Shown here: piece by piece, positions 1 to 12,930 of the stretch
Position numbering within the stretch: position 1 is the stretch's first letter
Layout of the letters: each line of letters opens with the position of its first letter
Assembly: GCA_963402885.1 (NCBI GenBank)
Contig: OY727094.1
Span: 32,304,501 to 32,368,500 of the forward strand
DNA: 64,000 nucleotides
Reading direction: 5' to 3'
Source of the DNA: Antedon bifida
Lineage: Eukaryota > Echinodermata > Crinoidea > Comatulida > Antedonidae
Notes under the pieces: model-generated
Databases searched by the model: none
Seen by the model: only the letters and a program-made list of their open reading frames with translations
What the model was told of the DNA's origin: nothing
Program-made: the position numbers and the translations under genes

Positions 1-23
1 TGATTTTCTTTATGTTGTAAGAG

Positions 24-228
24 TAATAACACTTGGTGTTAACAATAGTTTAAACCTGAACACTGTGCTGACTTGTAATAACACTTGGCGTTAACAATAG
101 TTTAAACCTGAACACTGTGCTGACTTGTTGTAATAACACTTGATGTTAACAATAATTTAAACCTGAACACTGTGCTGACTTGTAACACTTGGTGTTAACA
201 ATAGTTTAAACCTGAACACTGTGCTGTG
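24..228. repeat. four-copy 52-bp minisatellite
   Basis: Four head-to-tail copies of a unit of about 52 bp that begins TAATAACACTTGGTGTTAAC and ends near CACTGTGCTGACTTG. Copies differ by single bases and by 2-3 bp length changes at the joints. It lies just beyond the stop codon of the HELLS-like fragment, so it may be in that gene's 3' UTR or downstream flank. Confidence 0.85.
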
Positions 229-445
229 CAGAAAACAACAGTAACTATTTGCATAGAAATAAATGTCATAAATACCATTAACGCTCCCAGATTTCAATTT
301 GTGCAATATTGGGTATACAGTATGTGAACCCAGTACTGTAGTAAATTTAAAGCCAGGAGCCATGGATTTGATGTTGATATCTTGATGGAGAATTGAATGA
401 ATATGCAGAGATCAAACTTGCAATAGATTGTCGAAGACAGGTTAG

Positions 446-1509
446 TTATCCTTCTCTAGCTGAGATCTTTAACTCCATGACATTCTCATCGCAGGATTCC
501 AGAACCTTAAATGCTTCATTCTCCTTTACTTGTTTCAATTTCTTTCCCGCGTTATTCCCAACAAGGTCGCTGCGATCCAATAGGAGCTCAAGATCTGCGT
601 CGCTGATGACTTGTTCTTCACAGTTTTTGATAATGCCAGAGTGATCAGTGGAGCGTAACACTTTTAGTAGTTCCATGGGATCCATCACAGCTTTTGAGTC
701 TCTAACCATAGTTTTACTACTTTTGAATTTACCTAAAAAAAATATCTATAATAATTTGGTCCATATTAAATATTAATTAATTAATTAAGAGGGCGTGCTA
801 TTTAATATCTCATAATATGAGATATTATGGAAGATACAGGTAAGTCAGATTTTAATATTTGTGATGTCACCAATATTTAAATTTTTCTGAAAATCAGTAG
901 ACATGTTCTGTAAGTATATACCTCCTAACCCATTAACTGCCACTTTGCATTTATGCAAACAGGACATCACCACTCGCTGTGCCAAATTAGCATTTACGAA
1001 ATGAACGTCTCTATACAATCGCCTACATTGACATGCTTTATTAAACGAAATCCAATGAACCATTCTATATTTTGACGTGAACATTTAGTAACATTTGAAA
1101 ATTGTGAGTATTGTGACGTTAAAAATGTTGGTTTGAAATGAAATGGAAGCACTATTCCACTGAGGAAGTCGTCACTGCTGTGCTTAATGAAGTGATAAAA
1201 TACAAACAATGCTTTTATCAAAATAGCAGAATGGTCTAAAACAGTGATGCATGCCCATATTTCTTTTTAATTGAACAAACATTTAAGTGGTAACTGAATC
1301 ACAACAAAAAACTACGAGCCAAAATATTTGAGGGAAAGAATTTGAGAAAGACAAAAACTGACCTTGATGAATGACCATCTTCTCCAGCTTGCTTTTTGAA
1401 GCTGCTCTCTCCACTATCTTCTGGTCAATGGTTTTAATGGTCACTAACCTGTAGACAATCACTGGCTTTTCTTGACCAATCCTGTGGCATCTATCTTGGG
1501 CTTGTAGAT
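446..1509 (-). CDS. HELLS: HELLS/LSH-type SNF2 helicase, last two exons only
   Basis: Two minus-strand exons, 1509-1363 and 732-446, encode the C-terminal end of a lymphoid-specific-helicase (HELLS/LSH/SMARCA6) type SNF2 ATPase, a nucleosome remodeller needed for DNA methylation in other animals. The first exon carries helicase motif VI (DRCHRIGQ) followed by VYRLVT and [10 protein letters not shown]. The second carries the family-specific tail [13 protein letters not shown]. The exon joint is in phase (a Gly codon split G/GT), with acceptor AG at 1510-1511 and 733-734 and donor GT at 1361-1362; stop TAG-type end at 446-448. I see no upstream exon (the ATPase lobe, or the DSDWNPQ motif exon) anywhere to the right on the minus strand. 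It is therefore either a 3' fragment left by duplication or a gene with an exceptionally long, repeat-filled intron. The open frame argues for a young or expressed copy. Family assignment is firm; completeness is not. Confidence 0.8.
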
Positions 1510-2109
1510 CTGAGTGGACAGATTGATTCAACAAAAATTACACTACAAATTAATAGATAAACTAACATCTAATATCTATTGATAGACATTCAAGACATCT
1601 GAACCTGCAACTGATGTCAGGGATGGAATCCACCAATCCGCATTAAACTCCTAGAACAATATAATTAAACGAGAGTGGAATGTGAGTAGCTTTCATGATA
1701 CACTTCACGTAAGGAATGAAATGCACATGAAATATTTAATGTAATAAATCAGTCTATCAGTAAGAACATTCTTGCACTCATTCTAAAAAATAAACAGAAA
1801 TGTAATAATACAGCATGCAGTAGGCCTAGTTGCTGATAAAATCAGAATGTGAAATGTCTATATCAATTACTGGCCATTAATTGTGCACTATAATTTACAT
1901 TTACAAATTGGCAAAAACATAGTTGTTTTCCATGAGTGCTTACCTGTCAACAGCCATCTAGACGACAGTAGTTCTATCTCTGTACATGGAGGTATGTGTA
2001 GGTCTCTGTAAATCTTCACGTATGTCACACACTTTCATCCTGCTGTGAGAAGATGAGGACAATTAAGATCAGACATTGAGGTCATCTAGGCCCCGACGTA
2101 GGTAGTAGT
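1510..2109. other. no gene recognised
   Basis: AT-rich sequence upstream of the HELLS-like exons. A minus-strand stretch at about 1943-2043 has splice-like borders (ctcacag before it, gtaagc after it), but every frame contains a stop, so it could only be an untranslated exon. Confidence 0.4.
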
Positions 2110-3955
2110 AGGCTACTAAACTAGGCTAGTTAGAAGTCACACTTCCTTCCTGTCTGTGACTCTCCAGTTTGTGTGGGCTAGAAAAGGGAGAAAAAAGTGG
2201 TAGGCCTAGGCCTTGGCTGGCTGTCTGTGTGGTGGAGGGATAACAATTGATGTGTTCATAATTATTTGTCACGCCCGTTAGTTTGGTGCCATGCAGGCAC
2301 CAGTAGAATCTAGCGTAATACCAAAACAGAAACAAACTATAAACACCCAGCTTACCTAAGTGTTGTGGCTCTTAGAAGAACAGGCTAGGCCTACACATTT
2401 TATATTAATTATTCATAAAGGCCGCGCTGTGTGAATTGATACCAAACTATTTTAACCACCTGCTCTCCTCTACTCGTTTTTAAATAGAAACCAAAGAGCG
2501 CCTTCAACGAACAACATGAGACCGTAGGCGGCCTACTAGTTCAATTTAATTTTTCATCACTAAGTCGATGTCAAAATATAACGCAATTCGTTATTTTTTC
2601 TACCAGTATTAAATAGAATACAACAACAGTTGTTTTGTAATATTGTCGGCGCAGTGACGATGCGATAATACTGAGTCATCATGAGGACGGTATAAGGTGC
2701 CAGTTTTAGCATAAAAAACACTATAGCAAATAATTATGTAAAATGTATAAAATGATGAATGCCGACTGGACAAAGAAAGACAATGAAAGAATATGAGAAT
2801 TGTATGAAGATTTGCATGAACAAATTAAATGTTTATATAAAGTTTGCAGTACACCACGCGTATATATAGTTCTGAAATGAATGAATTGTTGGGTTTCTCG
2901 ACGTTTCAATCAATAATTTACTTTGATCGTCCTCGGGAAAATCATAAATAAACTCCTCACTCGATCCTAAGGACGATCATAATACTATGGATGGGACGAT
3001 CAAAGCATAATATTGATCGAAACGTTGAACTCTAACGTCAGTTATTTTCAGAACCAAATACGTTTTATTTAAAAATTCTATTACATGTACCGTATTGATC
3101 TTTTACATTTAATCGAGGATTCTGTGTCATTTTGAGTGAATAAGTATAGACTTCAGTAATCCTATTGTGCTTCTACAGAAAGACCTGCACTAAACTAGTT
3201 AGAATTCACACTTCCCTCCTCCGACTCTCCTCCAGTGTTTGAGGGCTAGAAAAGGGAGAAAAGTATGGTAGGCCTTGGCTGGCTGTGGGTGGAAAGATAA
3301 CAATTGATGTGTTCATAATTGTCACGTTAGTTAGGTGCCATGTAGAGTCTAGCGTAATACCAAAACAGAAACAAACTATAAACACCCAGCTTACCTAAGT
3401 TTTGTGGCTCTTAGAAGAACAGGCTAGGCCTACACCTTTTATATTTATTATTATTCATAAAGGCCGCGCTGTCTGAATAATGATACCAAACCATTAACCA
3501 CCTGCTCTATGGCTTTTAAATAGAAACCAAAGAGCGCGTTCAACGGACAACATGACACCGTACCAGTTTTTGAAAAACAATTTATTTTATCAATTTAATT
3601 TTTCATCACTATGTCGATGTCAAAATATAACCCAATTCGTTTATTTTTTCCTACCCAGGATTTAAATACAATACAACAACAATTGTTTTGTAATATTTTC
3701 GGCGCAGTGACGATGCGATAATGCTAGCTGAGTCATCGTCATGATGACGGTACAGTACAAAGATGACAGTTTTAGCATAAAAAACACTATAACCAAATAC
3801 GTTTTATTTAAAAATTCTAGTACATGGATTGATCTTTTACATTTAAATCGAGGATTCTGTGTGTTTTTCTAAAAATAGTTTCTGTGTAATTTTGAGTGAA
3901 TAAGTATAGACTTAGTAGTAATCCTATTGTGCTTCTACAGAAAGACCTGCATTAG
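2110..3955. repeat. tandem duplication of about 1 kb with an insert in copy 1
   Basis: 2110-3190 and 3190-3955 are two diverged copies of one segment. Shared landmarks in the same order include GGCTAGAAAAGGGAGAAAA, TAACAATTGATGTGTTCAT, ACACCCAGCTTACCTAAG, a GGCGCAGTGACGATGCGATA block and GTGCTTCTACAGAAAGACCT. Copy 1 contains about 330 extra bases (roughly 2724-3052) that are absent from copy 2, where the flanks join directly. No coding sequence was found. Confidence 0.75.
2899..3028. repeat. imperfect inverted repeat inside the copy-1 insert
   Basis: CGACGTTTCAATCAATAATT at the left is met by an inverted partner, AATATTGATCGAAACGTTGA, at the right. An inner pair, TTTGATCGTCC and GGACGATCAAA, continues the stem. 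This is a foldback structure of about 130 bp. Confidence 0.6.
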
Positions 3956-4199
3956 ACTGTGGAACAGCTTTTGTGACGTCACGGCCAAAGTCAATAGCGG
4001 CATGTGATCGTGATATTAAAGTTGACCTAAAAAGGGTGCAGTTGCTTCCAAATGAATATTGGAATAATTGATAGTTCTTTTGCAATTTATATTTGTATAA
4101 GTGTGTTTGGATACAATCATCAATATACCTACTGTACCAGAAAAAATATTATCTGCAATCACAAATTGCAATTTTAACATTTACTATAAATAAGTCGGA

Positions 4200-4566
4200 T
4201 ACATTTGTTTGTTTTATTCGGTACAATCAACATACCAAGGATTACCCATAGATCTAGAAGAAGAGCTTTCCAATGAGGTCCTTATAACAAAAACATAGAA
4301 AAAATTCACACAAATATAACAACAGTCACAATACATCAGTCTGGTTATGCCCATTACTAAAGCTTTATAGCACGTTTATACTCATCAAGTGTTTTTATAG
4401 CTTTTATGTTTGATGGAAGATTATTCCAATATTTAATAGTATTATAATAAAATGTTTTCGAAGCTAACCCATTCATATTAGGAATTACAATATTTTTATT
4501 TAATTTCCTTGTACAGTACGTATGTTGTTTAGAAATATTTGTAAAATTGTCTGATAAAAAAGTGAA
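4200..4566 (-). mobile_element. LINE (CR1/L2/Jockey-like) 3' end fragment
   Basis: Read on the minus strand, 4566-4357 is open and ends with the conserved C-terminal block of non-LTR retrotransposon reverse-transcriptase proteins: a Phe/Tyr-rich segment, then YWNNLPSNIK, then a Leu-Asp-Tyr-Lys stretch and the stop at 4357-4359. An AT-rich 3' tail with an AATAAA-like signal follows to about 4200. The 5' part is lost where the 96-bp satellite begins. A typical 5'-truncated dead copy. Confidence 0.65.
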
Positions 4567-4572
4567 TCTACA

Positions 4573-4970
4573 TCATAGGGGGTTCAATCTGTCACGGGGG
4601 TACATAATATTCTAAACAGTCCGTAATATATTGCACCCTATAATAGATAGTTATTATCCTTTTATATTATAGGGGGTAGAATCTGTCACGGGGGTACATA
4701 ATATTCTAGACAGTCCATAATATATTGCACATCCTATAATACATAGTTATTATCCTGTTATATTTAATATAGGGTGTGCAATATATTACGGACTGTCTAG
4801 AATATTATGTACCCCCGTGACAGATTGCACACCCTATAATAGATAGTTATTATCCTGTTATATTATAGGGGGTGCAATCTGTCTCGGGGGTACATAATAT
4901 TCTAGACAGTCCATAATATATTGCACCCCCTATAATAGATAGTTATTATCCTGTTATATTACATAGCCTA
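4573..4970. repeat. 96-bp palindromic satellite, short block
   Basis: Four to five copies of the same 96-bp monomer as the main array to the right, separated from it by the 4971-5865 island. Includes one inverted monomer. Confidence 0.9.
4771..4837. repeat. monomer inverted between its own arms
   Basis: Here the segment between the two arms (AGGGTGTGCAAT and ATTGCACACCCT) reads in reverse orientation relative to every neighbour: the order is TATTACGGACTGTCTAG then GTACCCCCGTGACAGATT. The outer spacer keeps its usual orientation. The inversion end points coincide with the inverted-repeat arms. Confidence 0.8.
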
Positions 4971-5190
4971 TGTAAATACGTGAACGTGATTGGTTGAAAC
5001 TGCGTCACATGACTATCGCTGCGAGGATCGTAAATCGTATATATCCTCGAGAACGATGATATTGACTGAGTAATTTTCGCGTAATTATCGTGTCCCCTGT
5101 CATTAATCATATACATTCTCGAGTTCGATGATATTGACTGTGTAATTTTCGTGTGGCAACACTCGCGTTCGCCGATAAATAAACAAAAGT

Positions 5191-5268
5191 CATCTACTGG
5201 ATTTGAACTCGGGTGGAATTGTCACTCCATCGCAAGACAACGCTTCCACCGTTGCGCCACGCAGCTTG
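5191..5268 (-). other. tRNA-like sequence (SINE head or tRNA relic)
   Basis: On the minus strand an A-box-like TGGCGCAACGGTGG is followed 50 bases later by a B-box-like GAGTTCAAATCC, the spacing of an internal RNA polymerase III promoter. The D and T arms are only partly pairable and no acceptor stem closes, so a functional tRNA is unlikely. Confidence 0.4.
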
Positions 5269-5445
5269 CTTGAAGAAATTATTCGTCTAAACTATTTAAA
5301 CTATGCATACATAGCGCCCTCATTTGTTATTAGTCCTCCCTAAATGTGATGAAACACCGTTTGTGATTGGTCAATACTCACGGTAGTAACCTAGTAACTA
5401 GTACGCGCTGAACATCCGGTGATTCGGCTCCTCGAAGAGAAGACG

Positions 5446-5601
5446 ATGAATTGTTTATTCGGCCTACCTGATTATAATATTATTATTAATAGGCTTATTG
5501 ATGGAAATTCTTCTGTTAATTTAAACGACCTAGGCCTAAGTGAATATTTTATTGCCAAGGAATCATTAATTAGTAATTATCTGTATATTATTCTTCGCAA
5601 G
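5446..5601 (+). CDS. possible first coding exon of an unrecognised gene
   Basis: An ATG at 5446 opens 52 codons that end exactly at a strong donor (AAG/gtaagg at 5602). The predicted peptide starts MNCLFGLPDYN and contains a Leu/Ile-rich stretch; I recognise no domain. An inverted CCAAT box (GATTGGTC, about 5365) lies upstream in a less AT-rich 100 bp, which fits a promoter. No second exon could be found, since the next 7 kb is satellite. It may be the remnant of a gene start captured in the array, or a chance open frame. Confidence 0.25.
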
Positions 5602-5712
5602 GTAAGGTGTCTAGGCAGGAGGCTTGTTTACATACAATACAAATACTATAGAATAGGAGGCCTAGCCTAGCTTCACCCAACCCAGCAGACTTGTTCTTGG
5701 CTATATAATATA

Positions 5713-5865
5713 ACAGATATCGCCTTTTATATCGGTAAAATATAAGATTTAACATCCCCTCGGGATGATATTATGTTCTCGGGGAATTATATATCCCTCG
5801 AACATAATATCATTCCCTCGGGGATGTCAAATCTTATATTTCACCTCTAAGCAGGCAATATCTGT
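5713..5865. mobile_element. foldback element (MITE-like) at the satellite border
   Basis: Almost the whole 153 bp is one imperfect inverted repeat: ACAGATAT at the left end and ATATCTGT at the right, with AAGATTTAACATCCCC matched by GGGGATGTCAAATCTT and inner arms around ATAATATCAT. It abuts the start of the main satellite array. No coding capacity. Confidence 0.7.
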
Positions 5866-8800
5866 ATAATATTATAGGGTGTGCAATCTGTCACGGGGGT
5901 ACATGATATTCTAGACAGTCTGTAATATATTGCACACCCTATAATAGAGAGGTTATTATCTTGTTATATTATAGGGTGTGCAATCTGTCTCGGGGGTACA
6001 TAATATTCTAGACAGTCCGTAATATATTGCACATCCTATAATAGATAGTTATTATCCTGTTATATTATAGGGTGTGAAATCTGTAACGGGGGTACATAAT
6101 ATTCTAGACAGTCCGTAATATATTGCACACCCTCTAATAGATAGTTATTATCCTGTTATATTATAGGGTGTGCAATCTGTCACGGGGGTACATAATATTC
6201 TAGACACTCCGTAATATATTGCACACCCTCTAATAGATAGTTATTATCCTGTTATATTATAGGATGTGCAACCTGTAACGGGGGTACATAATATTCTAGA
6301 CAGTCCGTAATATATTGCACACCCTATAATAGATAGTTATTATTCTGTTATATTATAGGGGGTTCAATCTGTCACGGGGGTACATAATATTCTAAACAGT
6401 CCGTAATATATTGCACATCCTATAATAGATAGTTATTATCCTGTTATATTATAGGGGGTGCAATCTGTCACGGGAGTACATAATATTCTAGACAGTCCGT
6501 AATATATTGCACCCCCTATAATAGATAGTTATTATCTTGTTATATTATAGGGGGTGCAATCTGTCACGGGGTACATAATATTCTAAACAGTCCATAATAT
6601 ATTGCACCCCCTATAATATATAGTTATTATCCTGTTATATTATAGGGGGTGCAATCTGTCTCGGGGGTACATAATATTCTAGACAGTCCATAATATATTG
6701 CACCCCCTATAATAGATAGTTATTATCCTGTTATATTATAGGGTGTGCAATCTGTCACGGGGGTACATAATATTCTAGACAGTCCATAATATATTGCACC
6801 CCTATAATAGATAGTTATTATCGTGTTATATTATAGGGGGTGCAATCTGTCACGGGGGTACATAATATTCTAGACAGTCCGTAATATATTGCACACCCTA
6901 TAATAGATAGTTATTATCCTGTTATATTTCTCACGGGGGTACATAATATTCTAGACAGGCCATAATATATTGCACCCCTATAATAGATAGTTATTATCCT
7001 GTTATATTATAGGGTGTGCAATCTGTCACGGGGGTACATAATATTCTAGACAGTCCGCACACCCTATAATAGATTGTTATTTACTGTTATATTATAGGGC
7101 GTGCAATCTGTCACGCGGATACCTAATATTCTAGACAGTCCATAATATATTGCACACCCTATTATAGATAATTATTATCTTGTTATATTATAGGGGGTGC
7201 AATCTGTCGCGGGGTACATAATATTCTAAACAGTCCATAATATATTGCACCCCGTATAATAGATAGTTATTATCCTGTTATATTATAGGGTGTGCAATCT
7301 GTCACGGGGGTACATAATATTCTAGACAGTCCATAATATATTGCACATCCTATAATAGATAGTTATTATCCTGTTATATTATAGGGTGTGCAATCTGTCA
7401 CGGGGGTACATAATATTCTAGACAGTCCATAATATATTGCACATCCTATAATAGATAGTTATTATCCTGTTATATTATAGGGTGTGCAATCTGTCACGGG
7501 GGTACATAATATTCTAGACAGTCCATAATATATTGCACATCCTATAATAGATAGTTATTATCCTGTTATATTATAGGGTGTGCAATCTGTAACGGGGGTA
7601 CATAATATTCTAGACAGTCCATAATATATTGCACATCCTATAATAGATAGTTATTATCCTGTTATATTATAGGGTGTGCAATCTGTAACGGGGGTACATA
7701 ATATTCTAGACAGTCCATAATATATTGCACCCCCTATAATAGATAGTTATTATCGTGTTATATTATAGGGTGTGCAATCTGTAACGGGGGTACATAATAT
7801 TCTAGACAGTCCGTAATATATTGCACCTCCTATAATAGATAGTTATTATCCTGTTATATTATAGGGTGTGCAATCTGTAACGGGGGTACATAATATTCTA
7901 GACAGTCCGTAATATATTGCACCCCCTATAATAGATAGTTATTATCCTGTTATATTATAGGGTGGGCAATCTCTCACGGGGGTACATAATATTCTAGACA
8001 GTCCATAATATATTGCATATCCTATAATAGATAGTTATTATCCTGTTATATTATAGGGGGTGCAATCTGTCACGGGGGTACATAATATTCTAAACAGTCC
8101 GTAATATATTGCACCCCCTATAATAGATAGTTATTATCCTGTTATATTATAGGGGGTTCAATCTGTCACGGGGGTACATAATATTCTAGACAGTCCGTAA
8201 TATATTGCACCCCCTATAATAGATAGTTATTATTCTGTTATATTATAGGGGGTTCAATCTGTCACGGGGGTACATAATATTCTAAACAGTACGTAATATA
8301 TTGGACACCCTATAATAGATAGTTATTATCTTGTTATATTATAGGGTGTGCAATCTGTCACGGGGGTACATAATATTCTAGACAGTCCATAATATATTGC
8401 ACACCCTATAATAGAGAGGTTATTATCTTGTTATATTATAGGGGGTGCAATCTGTCACGGGGGTACATAATATTCTAAACAGTACGTAATATATTGGACA
8501 CCCTATAATAGATAGTTATTATCCTGTTATATTATAGGGTGTGCAATCTGTCACGGGGGTACATAATATTCTAGACAGTCCGTAATATATTGCACCCCCT
8601 ATAATAGATAGTTATTATCCTGTTATATTATAGGGTGGGCAATCTCTCACGGGGGTACATAATATTCTAGACAGTCCATAATATATTGCATATCCTATAA
8701 TAGATAGTTATTATCCTGTTATATTATAGGGGGTGCAATCTGTCACGGGGTTACATAATATTCTAGACAGTCCATAATATATTGCACATCCTATAATAGA

Positions 8801-11800
8801 TAATTATTATCCTGTTATATTATAGGGTGTGCAAAATGTCACGGGGGTACATAATATTCTAGACAGTCCATAATGTATTGCACCCCCTATAATAGATAGT
8901 TATTATCCTGTTATATTATAGGGTGTGCAATCTGTCACAGGGGTACATAATATTCTAGACAGTCCGTAATATATTGCACCCCCTATAATAGATAGTTATT
9001 ATCCTGTTATATTATAGGGGGGGGGGCCATCTGTCACGGGGTACATAATATTCTAGACAGTCCATAATATATTGCACATCCTATAATAGATAGTTATTAT
9101 CCTGTTATATTATAGGGTGTGCAATCTGTCACGGGGTACATAATATTCTAAACAGTCCGTAATATATTGCACATCCTATAATAGATAGTTATTATCCTGT
9201 TATATTATAGGGGGTTCAATCTGTCACGGGGGTACATAATATTCTAAACAGTCCGTAATATATTGCACCCTATAATAGATAGTTATTATCCTTTTATATT
9301 ATAGGGTGTGCAATCTGTCACGGGAGTACATAATATTCTAAACAGTCCGTAATATTGCACATCCTATAATAGATAGTTATTATCCTGTTATATTATAGGG
9401 TGTGCAATCTGTCACGGGGGTACATAATATTCTAGACAGTCCGTAATATATTGCACACCCTATAATAGATAGTTATTATCCTGTTATATTATAGGGGGTG
9501 CAATCTGTCACGGGGGTACATGATATTCTAGACAGTCTGTAATATATTGCACACCCTATAATAGAGAGGTTATTATCTTGTTATATTATAGGGTGTGCAA
9601 TCTGTCTCGGGGGTACATAATATTCTAGACAGTCTGTAATATATTGCACACCCTATAATAGAGAGGTTATTATCTTGTTATATTATAGGGTGTGAAATCT
9701 GTAACGGGGTACATAATATTCTAAACAGTACGTAATATATTGCACATCCTATAATAGATAGTTATTATCCTGTTATATTATAGGGGGTACAATCTGTCAC
9801 GGGAGTACATAATATTCTAAACAGTCCGTAATATATTGCACATCCTATAATAGATAGTTATTATCCTGTTATAGTATAGGGTGTGCAATCTGTCACGAGG
9901 GTACATAATATTCTAAACAGTCCGTAATATATTGCACATCCTATAATAGATAGTTATTATCCTGTTATATTATAGGGTGTGCAATCTGTCACGGGGGTAC
10001 ATAATATTCTAGACAGTCCGTAATATATTGCACATCCTATAATAGATAGTTATTATCTTGTTATATTATAGGGGGTTCAATCTGTCACGGGGGTACATAA
10101 TATTCTAAACAGTACGTAATATATTGCACATCCTATAATAGATAGTTATTATCCTGTTATATTATAGGGTGTGCAATCTGTCACGCGGATACATAATATT
10201 CTAGACAGTCCATAATATATTGCACCCCCTATAATAGATAGTTATTTACTGTTATATTATAGGGTGTGCAATCTGTCACGGGGGTGCATAATATTCTAGA
10301 CAGTCCGTAATATATTGCACACCCTCTAATAGATAGTTATTATCCTGTTATATTATAGGATGTGAGATCTGTAACGGGGGTACATAATATTCTAGACAGT
10401 CCGTAATATATTGCACACCCTATAATAGATAGTTATTATTCTGTTATATTATAGGGGGTGCAATCTGTCACGCGGATACCTAATATTCTAGACAGTCCGT
10501 AATATATTGCACACCCTATAATAGATAGTTATTATCCTGTTATAATATAGGGGGTGCAATCTGTCTCGGGGGTACATAATATTCTAGACACTCCGTAATA
10601 TATTGCACATCCTATAATAGATAGTTATTATCCTGTTATATTATAGGGTGGGCAATGTGTCACGGGGGTACATAATATTCTAGACAGTCCATAATATATT
10701 GCATATCCTATACTAGATAGTTATTATCCTGTTATATTATAGGGGGTGCAATCTGTCACGGGAGTACATAATATTCTAAACAGTCCGTAATATATTGCAC
10801 ATCCTATAATAGATAGTTATTATCCTGTTATATTATAGGGGGTGCAATCTGTCACGGGGGTACATAATATTCTAGACAGTCCATAATATATTGCACATCC
10901 TATAATAGATAGTTATTATCCTGTTATATTATAGGGGGTGCAATCTTTCACGGGGGTACATAATATTCTAGACAGTCCATAATATATTGCACATCCTATA
11001 ATAGATAGTTATTATCCTGTTATATTATAGGGGGTTCAATCTGTCACGGGAGTACATAATATTCTAGACAGTCCATAATATATTGCACATCCTATAATAG
11101 ATAGTTATTATCCTGTTATATTATAGGGGGTGCAATCTTTCACGGGGGTACATAATATTCTAGACAGTCCATAATATATTGCACATCCTATAATAGATAG
11201 TTATTATCTTGTTATATTATAGGGGGTTCAATCTGTCACGGGGGTACATAATATTCTACACAGTCCGTAATATATTGCACATCCTATAATAGATAGTTAT
11301 TATCCTGTTATATTATAGGGTGTGCAATCTGTCACGCGGATACATAATATTCTAGACAGTCCATAATATATTGCACCCCCTATAATAGATAGTTATTTAC
11401 TGTTATATTATAGGGTGTGCAATCTGTCACGGGGGTACATAATATTCTAGACAGTCCGTAATATATTGCACACCCTCTAATAGATAGTTATTATCCTGTT
11501 ATATTATAGGATGTGAGATCTGTAACGGGGGTACATAATATTCTAGACAGTCCGTAATATATTGCACACCCTATAATAGATAGTTATTATTCTGTTATAT
11601 TATAGGGGGTGCAATCTGTCACGCGGATACCTAATATTCTAGACAGTCCGTAATATATTGCACACCCTATAATAGATAGTTATTATCTTGTTATAATATA
11701 GGGGGTGCAATCTGTCTCGGGGGTATACATAATATTCTAGACACTCCGTAATATATTGCACACCCTCTAATAGATAGTTATTATCTTGTTATATTATAGG

Positions 11801-12604
11801 ATGTGCAATCTGTAACGGGGGTACATAATATTCTAGACAGTCCGTAATATATTGCACACCCTATAATAGATAGTTATTATTCTGTTATATTATAGGGGGT
11901 GCAATCTGTCACGCGGATACCTAATATTCTAGACAGTCCATAATATATTGCACACCCTAATAGATAGTTATTATCCTGTTATATTATAGGGGGTGCAATC
12001 TGTCACGGGGTACATAATATTCTAGACAGTCCGTAATATATTGCACACCCTATAATAGATATTTATTATTCTGTTATATTATAGGGGGTGCAATCTGTCA
12101 CGCGGATACCTAATATTCTAGACAGTCCATAATATATTGCACACCCTATAATAGATAGTTATTATCTTGTTATATTATAGGGGGTGGAATCTGTCACGGG
12201 GGTACATAATATTCTAGACAGTACGTAATATATTGCACACCCTATAATAGATAGTTATTATCCTGTTATATTATAGGGGGTGCAATCTGTCACGGGGGTA
12301 CATAATATTCTAGACAGTCCGTAATATATTGGACACCCTATAATAGATAGTTATTATCCTGTTATATTATAGGGTGTGCAATCTGTCACGCGGATACATA
12401 ATATTCTAGACAGTCCGTAATATATTGGACACCCTATAATAGATTGTTATTATCCTGTTATATTATAGGGGGTGCAATCTGTCACGAGGGTACATAATAT
12501 TCTAGACAGTCCGTAATATATTGGACACCCTATAATAGATATTTATTTTTCTGTTATATTATAGGGGGTGCAATCTGTCACGAGGGTACATAATATTCTA
12601 GACA
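5866..12604. repeat. 96-bp satellite array, about 70 monomers
   Basis: Uninterrupted head-to-tail monomers of about 96 bp. Each carries a left arm TATAGGGTGTGCAAT, a core with CTGTCACGGGGGTACATAAT, ATTCTAGACAGTCC and GTAATAT, and a right arm ATTGCACACCCTATA, followed by the spacer ATAGATAGTTATTATCC. Every monomer can therefore form a hairpin. Arm variants GGGGGTG, GGGTGTG and GGATGTG occur on the left and CACCCCC, CACACCC and CACATCC on the right, sometimes matched and sometimes not. Some larger blocks repeat as groups (for example near 10350 and 11510), showing higher-order duplication. No gene lies inside. Confidence 0.95.
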
Positions 12605-12605
12605 T

Positions 12606-12930
12606 GGAAAAAATAATTATCAATTCAGAACTTATTAAAGCAGAGGGGGTCATTCTGTTACGGGGTTAAACTTGATAGATGCAGTGAAAACGAACCCCTC
12701 CAATTTTTATGATATTTTGATATTTAACCAAATTTATTGTTAGTGATATTTTGACATAGTGTTGAGAACTGATCGATTATGAAAAAAAATAATGATCAAT
12801 ATCGATTCAGAACTTATTAAAACAGAGAGGGATATTCTGTCACAGGGGGTTGAACTTGATAGATGTCGTGAAAACGAACCCCCTCCAATTTTTATGATAT
12901 TCTGATATTTAACCAAATTTATTTATATTG
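12606..12930 (-). repeat. two monomers of the second satellite, reverse orientation
   Basis: About two copies of the 170-185-bp unit that forms the array at 43250-45850, here in opposite orientation. Shared blocks in this orientation are CAGAACTTATTAAA, TATTCTGTCAC, GAAAACGAACCCCCTCC and TTGACATAGTGTTGAGAACT. They follow directly on the end of the 96-bp array. Confidence 0.85.

Noticed and set aside
5191..5268. Functional tRNA gene
   Set aside because: The arms do not close and the anticodon loop is irregular, although A-box and B-box-like words are present.
4573..12604. CRISPR-like regular repeat array
   Set aside because: Monomers are contiguous 96-bp satellites without unique spacers, and the window is eukaryotic.
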